64,000 bases of DNA from Cellvibrionaceae bacterium 1162T.S.0a.05 (GTDB lineage: Bacteria; Pseudomonadota; Gammaproteobacteria; Pseudomonadales; Cellvibrionaceae), in assembly GCA_000964245.1 (NCBI GenBank), contig LANB01000001.1:2322392-2386391 (forward strand), in the 5' to 3' direction. Positions 20,051 through 28,679 of the stretch are shown in pieces. Within the stretch, counting starts at the first letter, position 1. Each line of letters begins with the position of its first letter. The position numbers were made by a program, and so were the translations under genes. The notes under the pieces are model-generated. The model saw only the letters and a list, made by a program, of their open reading frames with translations, was not told the origin of the DNA and ran no database searches.

Positions 20051-20078
20051 AAAGCTCCCGACAGGGGGCTTTTTTTTT
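20051..20078 (+). terminator. Rho-independent terminator after pilA
   Basis: AAAGCTCCC pairs with GGGGGCTTT (one G-T pair) across a GACA loop and runs into nine T residues. It lies 20 bp after the pilA stop and 17 bp before the next gene, so read-through past it may set a low level of the downstream cluster relative to pilA. Confidence 0.9.
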
Positions 20079-20095
20079 GGAAAATTAACATTGTT

Positions 20096-21994
20096 ATGAC
20101 AAAAAGATTGGAATATGCATTGCTGGCAGGCCTCGCACTATCTGTAGGTCTGCTATACGTTCCTGGGTTAGGCGGCCCGTTTTTGCTTGATGACTTTACA
20201 AACCTTGTTCGCCTTGAATATCTTGATGGCACTATCAATGGTGTGTTGCTTGCAATTTTCAACAATACTGGCGAATTATTAAACAGGCCAATCTCTTTTG
20301 CCTCCTTTCTATTGCATGCAGGTGCATGGCCTGCTGAACCCTTTGGTTTTAAATTAGTAAATTTATTACTCCACCTAATTACGGGCGTTGTTTTTTATGT
20401 ATTTTTAAAACAATTACCTAAAGCCCGGGATTTAAACCCGTCAGTATTGGTTTTTGCTGGAGTCGCACTTTGGCTAGCAAGCCCCTTACAAGTTTCGACC
20501 GTGCTCTATGTCGTTCAGCGCATGACTATACTTTCCACCTTGTTTGGCATGTTATTTTTATTGGTCTATTTACGGGGGCGTTTGTCAGAGGACGCAAAGT
20601 ATCTTCACGCAGTTCTGGCCACTTTTTTTCTGGCGGCTTCCTTTTTGTCCAAGGAAAATGGCATGGTGTTTGTGTTATTGGCACTGATGTTGGAAGTTTA
20701 TCTCAGAGGAATAGAACGCCCACAAACTAAAAACTCCCTTTTGTTTGTTCTGGTTTCAGTTTTAGCCGCGTTATTTATTCTGGCTTTTGTCTATAAAGCT
20801 TTTTCTGTATTAGGCAGTTACGAAAGAAGAAGTTTTAGCCTGATAGAGCGTTTGCTGGTAGAGGGTCGCATACTTGCCGACTATATCGGCTTGTCTCTCA
20901 TTCCAGTTGTGAGTTATATGTCGCTTTATCACGACAGCTATGAATGGAATATACAGGATAAATTATTACTGGGTGGTTTCTTTTGGGTATTACATATTTC
21001 TATTATCGTTTTAAGTATCAAATATAGAAAAAAGCACTCGCTCGTGTTTCTAGGTGTAACCTGGTTTTATTGTGCCCATATTATTGAGTCTACCATTTTA
21101 CCTATAGAATTAATGTTTGAGCACAGGAACTATGCACCGTCTGCGGGAATTTACATTGTAATTGCGTACTTAGTGGCACTTCTCTATAAAAGACTGGATT
21201 CTTCCGGACTACCATTAACCAAGTTAATCCTGGTTTTACCCTTTCTTGTTTTTTCAATTTTTCTTGTCTATCGAAGCGCGATATGGGGTAACAGCTATGC
21301 AATGTTCTCCAAGTGGGCTTTCTACAAGCCAGACTCAAAGAGGGCACAATTTAACTTCGTTATCGAGCTGGAGAGAAATGGTATGTTGGACTACGCGAAC
21401 ACTAATAGCCGGGAAATGTACGAGAAGTTCGATATGCTCGGTGTCTATTTGTACAATTGGCGAACAGGTTGTTTTCTGTCGGAAGAAGCATTAATGAATC
21501 GTGAGTTTATTCGTCCTGAAAAAGTGAAGTCGATGACGCACAGTTCGGAAGTCAGTTTCGAATTGGGCGTGGTGACCCGCTTATGGGCCGAAGGGAAATG
21601 TTTACCAAATGGCTATCAACAAAGCGATATCGATGCTTTTTTGGAAAGTGTTCAGGAGATGAAAACTCTGGCTTACACACCCAAGTACAAGGCAAAAGTC
21701 ATTGAGACGATTGGGAAGTACTATGAGCTTGTTAAGCGATACGATAAATCCGTGAAGTACAAGCTGGACCTCTATAATATTCAACCCACTGTAGATACGG
21801 CATTGCGAAATGTAGAATTTGCCTTACAGTTTAATATGTTGGAGTATGCAGAAGAATTTATTCAAAAAGCCAAAGAGCAAAATAGCAAAGTATCGGTTTT
21901 TGCATCAGACAGGTCAAATCTAATAGAAATTCTTGAAGGTGAACTGGATAGAAGAAAAGAGTTAATGAAGGAAGGCGCGGATGACCAGGATTAG
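20096..21994 (+). CDS. GT-C/TMTC-like multi-span membrane protein with TPR-like tail; candidate pilin O-glycosyltransferase
   Basis: A 632-residue protein with about ten or eleven membrane spans in residues 1-405 and an alpha-helical, TPR-like C-terminal part (about 430-632). The first loop carries GPFLLDDFTNLV with Asp32-Asp33, the position of the acidic catalytic pair in GT-C transferases. NRPISFASF, FKLVNLLLHL and VLYVVQRMT resemble the bacterial proteins related to eukaryotic TMTC O-mannosyltransferases. It starts 17 bp after the pilA terminator and overlaps the next gene, a dolichyl-phosphate-mannose-synthase-like GT2, by 14 bp. A lipid-phosphate-sugar-dependent protein glycosyltransferase acting on pilin is plausible, but activity and target are inferred. 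It is not a Wzy/PglL-type protein by sequence. Confidence 0.6.
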   Translation: MTKRLEYALLAGLALSVGLLYVPGLGGPFLLDDFTNLVRLEYLDGTINGVLLAIFNNTGELLNRPISFASFLLHAGAWPAEPFGFKLVNLLLHLITGVVFYVFLKQLPKARDLNPSVLVFAGVALWLASPLQVSTVLYVVQRMTILSTLFGMLFLLVYLRGRLSEDAKYLHAVLATFFLAASFLSKENGMVFVLLALMLEVYLRGIERPQTKNSLLFVLVSVLAALFILAFVYKAFSVLGSYERRSFSLIERLLVEGRILADYIGLSLIPVVSYMSLYHDSYEWNIQDKLLLGGFFWVLHISIIVLSIKYRKKHSLVFLGVTWFYCAHIIESTILPIELMFEHRNYAPSAGIYIVIAYLVALLYKRLDSSGLPLTKLILVLPFLVFSIFLVYRSAIWGNSYAMFSKWAFYKPDSKRAQFNFVIELERNGMLDYANTNSREMYEKFDMLGVYLYNWRTGCFLSEEALMNREFIRPEKVKSMTHSSEVSFELGVVTRLWAEGKCLPNGYQQSDIDAFLESVQEMKTLAYTPKYKAKVIETIGKYYELVKRYDKSVKYKLDLYNIQPTVDTALRNVEFALQFNMLEYAEEFIQKAKEQNSKVSVFASDRSNLIEILEGELDRRKELMKEGADDQD

Positions 21995-22832
21995 TGTAAT
22001 ACTACCGGCAAAAAATGAAGAAGCAAATTTGGGTGAGGTATTGCAGGAAATCAATCAATTAGGTGATCTTATTCACGAGATTATCGTTGTTAATGATGGC
22101 TCCAGTGATGGAACTGCGGAAGTTGTAAAAAATAATGATGCGACCCTGGTTAATCATGTTTATTCCAAAGGTAATGGGTCTGCAATCAAGTCTGGTGCAC
22201 GTAAAGCGACGGGCGATATCCTGATTTTTATGGATGGCGATGGTCAGCATAATCCGGCCGATATTCCTCGGTTGCTTGCAAAATATCACGAAGGCTACGA
22301 TATGGTGGTGGGGAATAGGGACAGTAAATCCCAGGCCAGCCTCGGTCGATTAGCTGCCAACAAAATTTACAACCGACTGGCTACGTGGATGGTGGGTTTT
22401 CGAGTTAGGGATCTGACTTCGGGGTTCCGCGTGGTCAACGCAGAAAAATTTAAGGAGTACTTGTACCTGCTGCCGAATGGGTTTTCTTATCCCACAACAA
22501 TCACGATGGCATTCTTTCGTGCGGGTTATTCAGTTTGTTATGAACCAATTGTGGCACGGAAAAGAAAAGGGGAGAGCCATATTAACTTGTTAAAAGATGG
22601 TGCAAAATTCCTGCTTATTATTTTCAAAGTTGGCACTTTGTACAGTCCTCTTAAAATTTTTACTCCTATTAGTCTGGTCCTGTTTCTAATGGGCTCAATA
22701 TATTATGCCTATACCTTTGCCTTCCTTGGTAGGTTTACTAATATGAGTGCGTTACTTTTCTCGACGTCCTTGATGATTTTTTTGCTGGGATTGATATCGG
22801 AACAAATATCTAATTTAATCTATAAAAAGTGA
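21981..22832 (+). CDS. GT2 glycosyltransferase, polyprenyl-phosphate-sugar synthase type (DPM1-like)
   Basis: A 283-residue protein. The GT-A domain (residues about 1-215) has VILPAKNEEANLGEVL, VNDGSSDGTAEV and the metal-binding MDGDGQHNP near residue 83. Two hydrophobic segments follow (about 222-275). This layout fits enzymes that move a sugar from a nucleotide sugar to undecaprenyl phosphate, giving the lipid-linked monosaccharide that GT-C enzymes use. It overlaps the preceding GT-C-like gene by 14 bp and the next gene as GTGA, so all three are translationally linked. The sugar cannot be read from the sequence. Confidence 0.8.
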   Translation: MTRISVILPAKNEEANLGEVLQEINQLGDLIHEIIVVNDGSSDGTAEVVKNNDATLVNHVYSKGNGSAIKSGARKATGDILIFMDGDGQHNPADIPRLLAKYHEGYDMVVGNRDSKSQASLGRLAANKIYNRLATWMVGFRVRDLTSGFRVVNAEKFKEYLYLLPNGFSYPTTITMAFFRAGYSVCYEPIVARKRKGESHINLLKDGAKFLLIIFKVGTLYSPLKIFTPISLVLFLMGSIYYAYTFAFLGRFTNMSALLFSTSLMIFLLGLISEQISNLIYKK

Positions 22833-24049
22833 ATGCAGTCAGGCCCTTAAAATTTGTTCTTGTTGGTACCTATAGCTCCCTGAATAAGGGTGATAGGTTG
22901 ATGCAAGAGGTGATGGCCGAGCAATTAAGACAGAGATTTAAATCTTGCAAGGTAAGCTTGTTGAGCCCTTTTCCTGCTTTGGACAGGCCAGCGTATTCGG
23001 GTATTAAAGTTGAGAAGGCAAGTAGAAGAAACCTTCCCTATTCTACAATATTAGTGGTGTTGTTAATTCTGCTCATTCCCTTTAAGTCTTTGAGGAAAAA
23101 GTTAATTTCTTCAATTGCTGAGTTAAACATCATCGATGAAGCGGACCTGGTCATTGACCTGAGTGGTGATATGCTTACGGAGGATTACGGGCCGTTAATT
23201 GCATTGTCGCATTCTTTTACTCTGATACTTCCATTATTGCTCCAGTCGAAATATTGCGTAGTTGCACAATCGATTGGCAAGTTCAAATATTTAAAACCGT
23301 TATACCGATATTTACTGAACAAAGCTCAATTTGTGAGCGCGCGCGAAAGTATTACCGCGGGATATTTGCATTCCATAGCCGTTTCCAATGTTGTTGAGGT
23401 CTCAGACCTTGGGTTTCTTTTGAAGCCCGACAACAAACATGTTGATGTGCCTTACTTTAAAGCCCTGGGTAGGAAAGTTGTAGGTATATCGCCGAGTGCG
23501 CTATTGGGTGTAAAGTTTGCGAAATGGGCGGATGGACCTTCATTACCAGATCAACTACGTTTGTTCTTAAAAAAATTGGTGAGTGAAGGGTTTTATATCG
23601 TGTTTGTGCCTCATGTAGCGGTACCAAAAGGAAAGAGTGATTTTGATGTCGCACTTGAAATAAGCGCAGACATCTCAAACGATTGTACAGTCCTTCGTGA
23701 TGACCTATCGCCTGCCGCAATGAAAGAGCTGGTCGGCAAGCTTGATTATATGGTTGCCTTTAGAATGCACGCTGCAATCGCTGCTCTCGACCAAAGCGTT
23801 CCCACTGTTCTGGTTTCTTATTCTCATAAGTCGATTGGTCTGGCAGGAAAGCTTGGCATCGAAGAGCTTGTAATACCTTGTGATGAAGATTTTTATAAAA
23901 ATATCGAAACTACATTTGCAAAGCTTTTAGGCGAACCTGAAATGTTTGGGTCTGAATATAGCAAGCGTTTAAACGCTGTTCGTGTAGAAGCAACGAAAAA
24001 TATCGATTTGATTGAGTCGGTATTTGAGGGTGCGCGCAATGACAATTAA
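22829..24049 (+). CDS. Polysaccharide pyruvyl transferase family protein
   Basis: A 406-residue protein starting at GTG 22829 inside the stop of the GT2 gene. The N-terminal VLVGTYSSLNKGDRLMQEVM and the C-terminal FRMHAAIAALDQSVPTVLV followed by YSHKSIGLAGKLGI match the CsaB/WcaK-type family, which transfers pyruvate from PEP to sugars in surface polysaccharides; related members act as glycosyltransferases. The context of other glycan genes supports a surface-glycan role, but the acceptor is unknown. It overlaps the next gene by 11 bp. Confidence 0.75.
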   Translation: MNAVRPLKFVLVGTYSSLNKGDRLMQEVMAEQLRQRFKSCKVSLLSPFPALDRPAYSGIKVEKASRRNLPYSTILVVLLILLIPFKSLRKKLISSIAELNIIDEADLVIDLSGDMLTEDYGPLIALSHSFTLILPLLLQSKYCVVAQSIGKFKYLKPLYRYLLNKAQFVSARESITAGYLHSIAVSNVVEVSDLGFLLKPDNKHVDVPYFKALGRKVVGISPSALLGVKFAKWADGPSLPDQLRLFLKKLVSEGFYIVFVPHVAVPKGKSDFDVALEISADISNDCTVLRDDLSPAAMKELVGKLDYMVAFRMHAAIAALDQSVPTVLVSYSHKSIGLAGKLGIEELVIPCDEDFYKNIETTFAKLLGEPEMFGSEYSKRLNAVRVEATKNIDLIESVFEGARNDN

Positions 24050-25859
24050 TAGCTTCTGTTTATATGTTCCGCCAAAATTAGCTGAGCCTGCAAGCCTTGT
24101 AGAGTTGATGAGCAGCGAAGATTTTAAAAGGTGTATCGGTGGCACAACCCCTGGTATTTTTAAGCGGGAAGGAGGTGTGCCGGGGTACATAGGTCTTATT
24201 CAGGATTCATCGGGAATCTATTTGAGAATAGGTCGCACCACAATTACAGACACTGACCTGAGAACGATATTAAAAAATGGTGATTTTAGTAAGAATAGCG
24301 GAAATAAGGAGAGCTTTCTTGCACCCTATGGGCAGTACTGTGCCATTAACATTGATTTCGGTCAGCATAATTGTATACGTGTTCTTACAGACCCGATGGG
24401 CGTTAGAAGCGTATTCGTCAGACAGTGTGCGGCGGGAGGGTGGATAATCTGTTCGCAAATCTCAGATTTTAAAGACATTGACGAAAATCTTGAGATGGAC
24501 TCGCAAGCGCGTGATTTCTTGCTACGTTACGCATATTTAAGGGAAGGAGTGTCTTTGTATCAACAAGTTGTTGAGCTTTATCCAGCAAAAGTCTATGAAT
24601 TGACACGCGAAAACATTGAGTGTGATTTAAATCACGTAAATATAGGCGGTGAAACAGGTATTGAAAGTAAAGACACTATTCAGGGCCTGGATGAGATTAT
24701 GCAAAGTGTTATTCGGGAGCAGCTCGGCCAAGCTAAAAAGGTAGGGGTACTTCTGGGTGGTTTTGATTCAGCTTTAGTTGCGGCCTACCTTGTGAGACTT
24801 GGTGTTGATGTCGAGGCGTTTTCTTTCTCCTACCAGGAAAAACATTTTAATCAGCCTTTGGCTGAAGAAGTTTGTCAGTTTTTGGGTATTAAGCACCATT
24901 GGGTAGATATATCTGTCGTGGAATTTGAGCGCGCCTTGTTTGAATATTCAAAATATTGCAATGTGCCAACGGTTTGGCCGGGCTATATTATTCAAACAAA
25001 AATGCTGTGTGAGAGAATGTTGGCAGCCGGAGTAGAGGCTTGTTTTAGTGGTGACGGTTGCGATACCTTGTTTATGGGCTATCCAAGTACATACAGAAGG
25101 GGAAGTGTTTATAAAAAGTTACCTGAATTGAATCACACGTTTGTTTCGGTAATGACAAAGCTATTTGACTCCCTGGGGATGGAAGCGTTGTTTGGTCATG
25201 TGTATAGGGTTTTTCGTTCGATGTTGGATGCTTCTACCCGAAATGAAAAAAATCGCCCTTTTCATAGCTTTCAGGTGTTTAACGATTCATCCTTAGAGAA
25301 ATTGGGGTTTTCGCCCTCAGGTTCCACAATGGAAAATGCGGCGTGGTTCTCGCGTCTCGAAAAGGATTTTGAAAGTTTGAGCTATTACCGAAAGATGTAT
25401 CATGCTAAATCGCTTATATCACCGAATAGGCAAAAATTATTGGCCTCTTCCAGTGCAACAGGTATGAATGTTGAGTCACCCTACATGCATCCACGGATGA
25501 AAAAATATGCAGCGACAATACCCGAGGAATTCTTAAGGGTGGAGGGTAGGGCCGCCACAGATGAAGGGAAGGAATTGCTAATGGAAATGGCCGAAAAATA
25601 TAATTTATTACCAATGGAAGTGATTCGCCAGAAAAAAGTAGCTGCAATTCGCTCGCCGATTGATAGCTGGATCGCAAAGGATATGAGTAGAGAAATTTAT
25701 AACAAATTGATGGCGAAGAAACCGGCATCATCGGGCTATATTAAAAGTCTAATCAATGACCTTTTCGCTGAGAAAATATATAAAAACCATTTTTCTTCAG
25801 ATATGGTCACAAGTCTAGCGATTAGTTTGATAATTACCTATTTGACCTTTGAGGTGTAA
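24039..25859 (+). CDS. Asparagine-synthase-like protein with altered active-site motifs
   Basis: A 606-residue protein from the ATG at 24039; an upstream in-frame start at 24012 would overlap the previous gene more deeply. It has an N-terminal glutaminase-like fold (about 1-200) and a C-terminal synthetase domain (about 210-600). The catalytic Cys2 of class II glutamine amidotransferases is absent (the protein begins MTINS), so glutamine is probably not used. The PP-loop reads LLGGFDSAL rather than LSGGxDSS, and the usual GDGGDE segment is GDGCDT. Such proteins occur in surface-polysaccharide and peptide-modification clusters. The reaction here is unknown; amidation of a sugar acid or peptide is one option. 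Confidence 0.7.
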   Translation: MTINSFCLYVPPKLAEPASLVELMSSEDFKRCIGGTTPGIFKREGGVPGYIGLIQDSSGIYLRIGRTTITDTDLRTILKNGDFSKNSGNKESFLAPYGQYCAINIDFGQHNCIRVLTDPMGVRSVFVRQCAAGGWIICSQISDFKDIDENLEMDSQARDFLLRYAYLREGVSLYQQVVELYPAKVYELTRENIECDLNHVNIGGETGIESKDTIQGLDEIMQSVIREQLGQAKKVGVLLGGFDSALVAAYLVRLGVDVEAFSFSYQEKHFNQPLAEEVCQFLGIKHHWVDISVVEFERALFEYSKYCNVPTVWPGYIIQTKMLCERMLAAGVEACFSGDGCDTLFMGYPSTYRRGSVYKKLPELNHTFVSVMTKLFDSLGMEALFGHVYRVFRSMLDASTRNEKNRPFHSFQVFNDSSLEKLGFSPSGSTMENAAWFSRLEKDFESLSYYRKMYHAKSLISPNRQKLLASSSATGMNVESPYMHPRMKKYAATIPEEFLRVEGRAATDEGKELLMEMAEKYNLLPMEVIRQKKVAAIRSPIDSWIAKDMSREIYNKLMAKKPASSGYIKSLINDLFAEKIYKNHFSSDMVTSLAISLIITYLTFEV

Positions 25860-26822
25860 TTGGGAAGGCTTGTGAATTTCGCTTTTATCTTCAGAATATG
25901 TATATCTGTGCTGCTGCTAAGTTATTGTTTTTACTTGGTCGATATGGATGGCTTGCTTACTGTGCTTCTACAGGTAGATGTGCCCCTGTTTATGATATCG
26001 ACATTTATTGCGGCACTAGGCTTGGTGTTATTTAAGTCGCTCTTAGTTTGGGATTTGTTCTCTCGGAAGGGGGAGGTAAGGTTTCGAGAGGTTGTCAAAA
26101 TCAATTTGGTGCTTAGGTTTTACTCTATTATTTTTCCAAAGGCACTGGTTGCCGCAATGAGGTGGTATAAATATAAAAAATTTGTGTCGTCTGAGCAGGC
26201 ATTGGTTATTTTGTCTTTCGAAGTCTTGTTGGGTTTGTTGGTTACCGGTATTGGCGGGGCTTTGTTTTGCCTTTTTGAAATGCCGATTAGTTTTAAATTC
26301 CTTTTGTTTTTACTGATATTTACATTCAGTGTCTATTTGATTTTGGCATCATCCAGGTCTGCGACGCTGAGACGTAGTCTACTGTTTTTCTTTGGTTTGA
26401 TGCCAGAGAAGTTGAGTTTGAAATTTAGTGAGCTTACTCACCGTCTCGCGGAAGCGATTCATCAAGTGGATATGCGTGGTCGTAGAGGTTTGGTCGTTTT
26501 AATTGTTAGTCAAATTGGTCAATACCTATGCTTTCTGATTAGCGCCTGGTTATTGGCTTACGCTCTAGGTATTACACTTGATTTTGTTATTATTGCGTGG
26601 GTAAGGTCGGTCGTTCTTGTGTTAACGCAGGTACCTATTTCAATTGCGGGATTAGGTATAAGGGAGTCTGCTTTTATCTCCATATTTGGGTTGTATGTAA
26701 TTGCACCTGAAGTGGCGCTTGCCTATGCTTTTGCAAGTTTATCAGTACAAATTCTTATAGCCGTTCTGGGTTTATTGGTTGATTTGTATGAGAGGTTGTT
26801 CGAGGCAAAAATGGCTGTGTAA
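25860..26822 (+). CDS. UPF0104 / lysylphosphatidylglycerol-synthase-like membrane protein
   Basis: A 320-residue hydrophobic protein with about seven or eight membrane spans. The TTG start directly follows the upstream stop and is preceded by GAGGTG; a GTG at 25872 is an alternative. The sequence resembles the membrane domain of MprF/AglD-type proteins (VLRFYSIIFPKALVAAMRWY, TQVPISIAGLGIRESAF), which lacks the aminoacyl-transfer domain. These proteins are often found beside GT2 enzymes and may move lipid-linked sugars across the membrane. A flippase role in this cluster is inferred from context. Confidence 0.7.
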   Translation: MGRLVNFAFIFRICISVLLLSYCFYLVDMDGLLTVLLQVDVPLFMISTFIAALGLVLFKSLLVWDLFSRKGEVRFREVVKINLVLRFYSIIFPKALVAAMRWYKYKKFVSSEQALVILSFEVLLGLLVTGIGGALFCLFEMPISFKFLLFLLIFTFSVYLILASSRSATLRRSLLFFFGLMPEKLSLKFSELTHRLAEAIHQVDMRGRRGLVVLIVSQIGQYLCFLISAWLLAYALGITLDFVIIAWVRSVVLVLTQVPISIAGLGIRESAFISIFGLYVIAPEVALAYAFASLSVQILIAVLGLLVDLYERLFEAKMAV

Positions 26823-26911
26823 ACAGTGGTTAGTAAGAGTATCCGAAGATAGATATATTGTTTAAATTATAATGCTGCATAAAAAAACTAAAACTTCTCA
26901 ATGGAAAAAGA

Positions 26912-28045
26912 ATGTTGCGCCAATTATTTTGGGGTGAAGGTTCGGCCTTAAATAATGAAGTAGATAAAAAATATGTTCCGGCATTGGACGGAGTGCGTGG
27001 AATATCTATTTTATTTGTTCTGGAGTCTCACTATGGTTACCCCATTCTGCCGGGAGGTTTTGGCGTAACGGTATTTTTCTTTATTAGTGGCTTTTTGATT
27101 ACTCGCCTACTTTTGGAAGAGTCTGGCCGACTTGGAAGGTTGAGTTTGTCGAATTTTTATTTGCGAAGAATTTTGCGTTTGGCGCCCGCACTGGTCGTTT
27201 TTGTGTTGGTTTCTTCTGTGGTGTGGTACGTGCTTTTTAAGCACTATGACTTGAACGCTGTTTTTGCTGCCCTATTTTACTGGTTTAATTATTTTCGGCT
27301 TGCTTACGGCCCCGAACATTATCCGCCTTTTAATGTTTTGTGGTCATTAGCGGTAGAGGAGCACTTTTATATTTTTTATCCACTGGTATTGTCGTTGATG
27401 CTGGGGAAGTTAAATAGACTAACACTCATTCTTGTAGGCATGGTTATACTCGCTTTAGGTTGGCGTTTTTCTCTTCAGCTTATGATATCAACTGAAACAC
27501 TTGCGCTTCCGCAAGAGTACCTGAAAAAAGCGACCGATTGTCGTTTCGACTCCATTCTCTTTGGTGCAATTCTCGCGTTAACAGTCAGCTTGGATAAGTT
27601 TTCAGCGCTAATGAATTTTCTGCGAAATTACACGTTCTTTGTTTTAGGGGGAGTGCTGATACTGATAAGTATTACTTCTGGCGTAAACCCCATTATTTCA
27701 GAAGAGCTGAGGCCCTACCTACTTTATGTGTTCCGCTATACTCTTGTGGGAGTGGGTTTGATACTTGCCTTTAACTTCGTACTTTTTGACGAGGCAGCAA
27801 GTGTTTTTCGATCACTTCTTTCTGGAAGTCTACTGGTTTATATTGGCCGTTTAAGTTACTCCGTATATCTTTGGCATTTGGCCATTCTCGTTACCATACG
27901 CGAATATATTGGAAGCACTGTTCCCTGGGATCTTCGGCTTGCCTGCCTTGCAATTACTTTTGTTGTAGCAGCAATCAGTTATCATTGGATTGAGCGCCAT
28001 TTTATTAAAATGCGGGTGCGGTTTGGGTCTAATATTGTTCGGTAG
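26912..28045 (+). CDS. Acyltransferase 3 family membrane protein (OafA/YrhL-like)
   Basis: A 377-residue protein with about ten membrane spans. ALDGVRGISILFVLESHYG near residues 25-44 contains the conserved Arg and His of the family; GVTVFFFISGFLITRLLLEE and LRRILRLAPALVVF follow, and NVLWSLAVEEHFYIFYP is the second motif. These enzymes O-acetylate or acylate surface sugars. It starts 89 bp after the flippase-like gene and is the last plus-strand gene of the cluster. It converges on the minus-strand Rhs-associated gene with only 5 bp between stops. Confidence 0.88.
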   Translation: MLRQLFWGEGSALNNEVDKKYVPALDGVRGISILFVLESHYGYPILPGGFGVTVFFFISGFLITRLLLEESGRLGRLSLSNFYLRRILRLAPALVVFVLVSSVVWYVLFKHYDLNAVFAALFYWFNYFRLAYGPEHYPPFNVLWSLAVEEHFYIFYPLVLSLMLGKLNRLTLILVGMVILALGWRFSLQLMISTETLALPQEYLKKATDCRFDSILFGAILALTVSLDKFSALMNFLRNYTFFVLGGVLILISITSGVNPIISEELRPYLLYVFRYTLVGVGLILAFNFVLFDEAASVFRSLLSGSLLVYIGRLSYSVYLWHLAILVTIREYIGSTVPWDLRLACLAITFVVAAISYHWIERHFIKMRVRFGSNIVR

Positions 28046-28050
28046 TTTAA

Positions 28051-28548
28051 TTAAATGTTTAATTTAAACGGTCTGTCATCATTAAACTGTAAAATAATCG
28101 CACTGCCGTAAAGGCATAATATAAAAAAATCGCACTTCGAATCAGAATTATTGAAATTCCCTTTGAGCTGAAATACGGGTATGTTTTTTTTCCCGTCTAA
28201 AACATCTATCAACATTTCTATTAGCCTTAGAGATAAATACTTCCTCTTGTTGTCAATTTCTTTTTCTGAGTTTTCATGTTTTTTTACATTTCTCAGGAAG
28301 AAAAATCTAATGTTTTTTTCAAGATCCCTTAATCCATTTTCAAGCTTCATAAATTCGTCGACAATTAACTCTGCTTGGTCAGAATAATATTTCCTTATTG
28401 ATTCAACTACCTTATCATCGTCGCATGCTGTTTGATATGCGTATGCAGAGAAATCTCTTATTTTCCCGTCAAGTGCGGAAACACCTTTGAGAAAACCGTC
28501 AATTCTCGATAATTTTTCCGAAAAATACTGATTTTTTTTTAATATCAC
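28051..28548 (-). CDS. Hypothetical protein, candidate immunity partner of the preceding Rhs module
   Basis: No family was recognised. The GTG at 28548 gives 165 residues; in-frame upstream starts exist to 28569, but GGAGGAG spaced about 10 bases before 28548 favours this one. The protein is charged and helical in its first ~125 residues and ends in a hydrophobic stretch (FFILCLYGSAIILQF). Its start overlaps, as GTGA, the stop that would end the preceding Rhs C-terminal frame if the TAG at 28677 were read through. Toxin-immunity pairs are usually arranged like this. The immunity role is inferred from position only. Confidence 0.55.
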   Translation of the reverse strand: MILKKNQYFSEKLSRIDGFLKGVSALDGKIRDFSAYAYQTACDDDKVVESIRKYYSDQAELIVDEFMKLENGLRDLEKNIRFFFLRNVKKHENSEKEIDNKRKYLSLRLIEMLIDVLDGKKNIPVFQLKGNFNNSDSKCDFFILCLYGSAIILQFNDDRPFKLNI

Positions 28549-28679
28549 GACGGGCAATCTCCTCCACAAATATTTCTATATGCGCTTTCCAGATCTTTAA
28601 GTGCTTCATCAAGAATTGCAATTCTTGCTAAATGCCCAGCATAACTCGGAGAAGCCGGATTTAAATCTGTAGTCCTCTA
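28545..28679 (-). other. In-frame continuation of the Rhs toxin tail beyond an internal TAG
   Basis: The TAG at 28677-28679 ends the Rhs module, but the same frame stays open for 43 more codons to a TGA at 28545-28547. The continuation reads like protein (LNPASPSYAGHLARIAIL, then LKDLESAYRNICGG) and pairs with the Cys-containing helix before the TAG (CERLRWAINVLRAQIA). The TGA overlaps the GTG start of the next gene. A single CAG-to-TAG change would explain the interruption. Confidence 0.7.
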
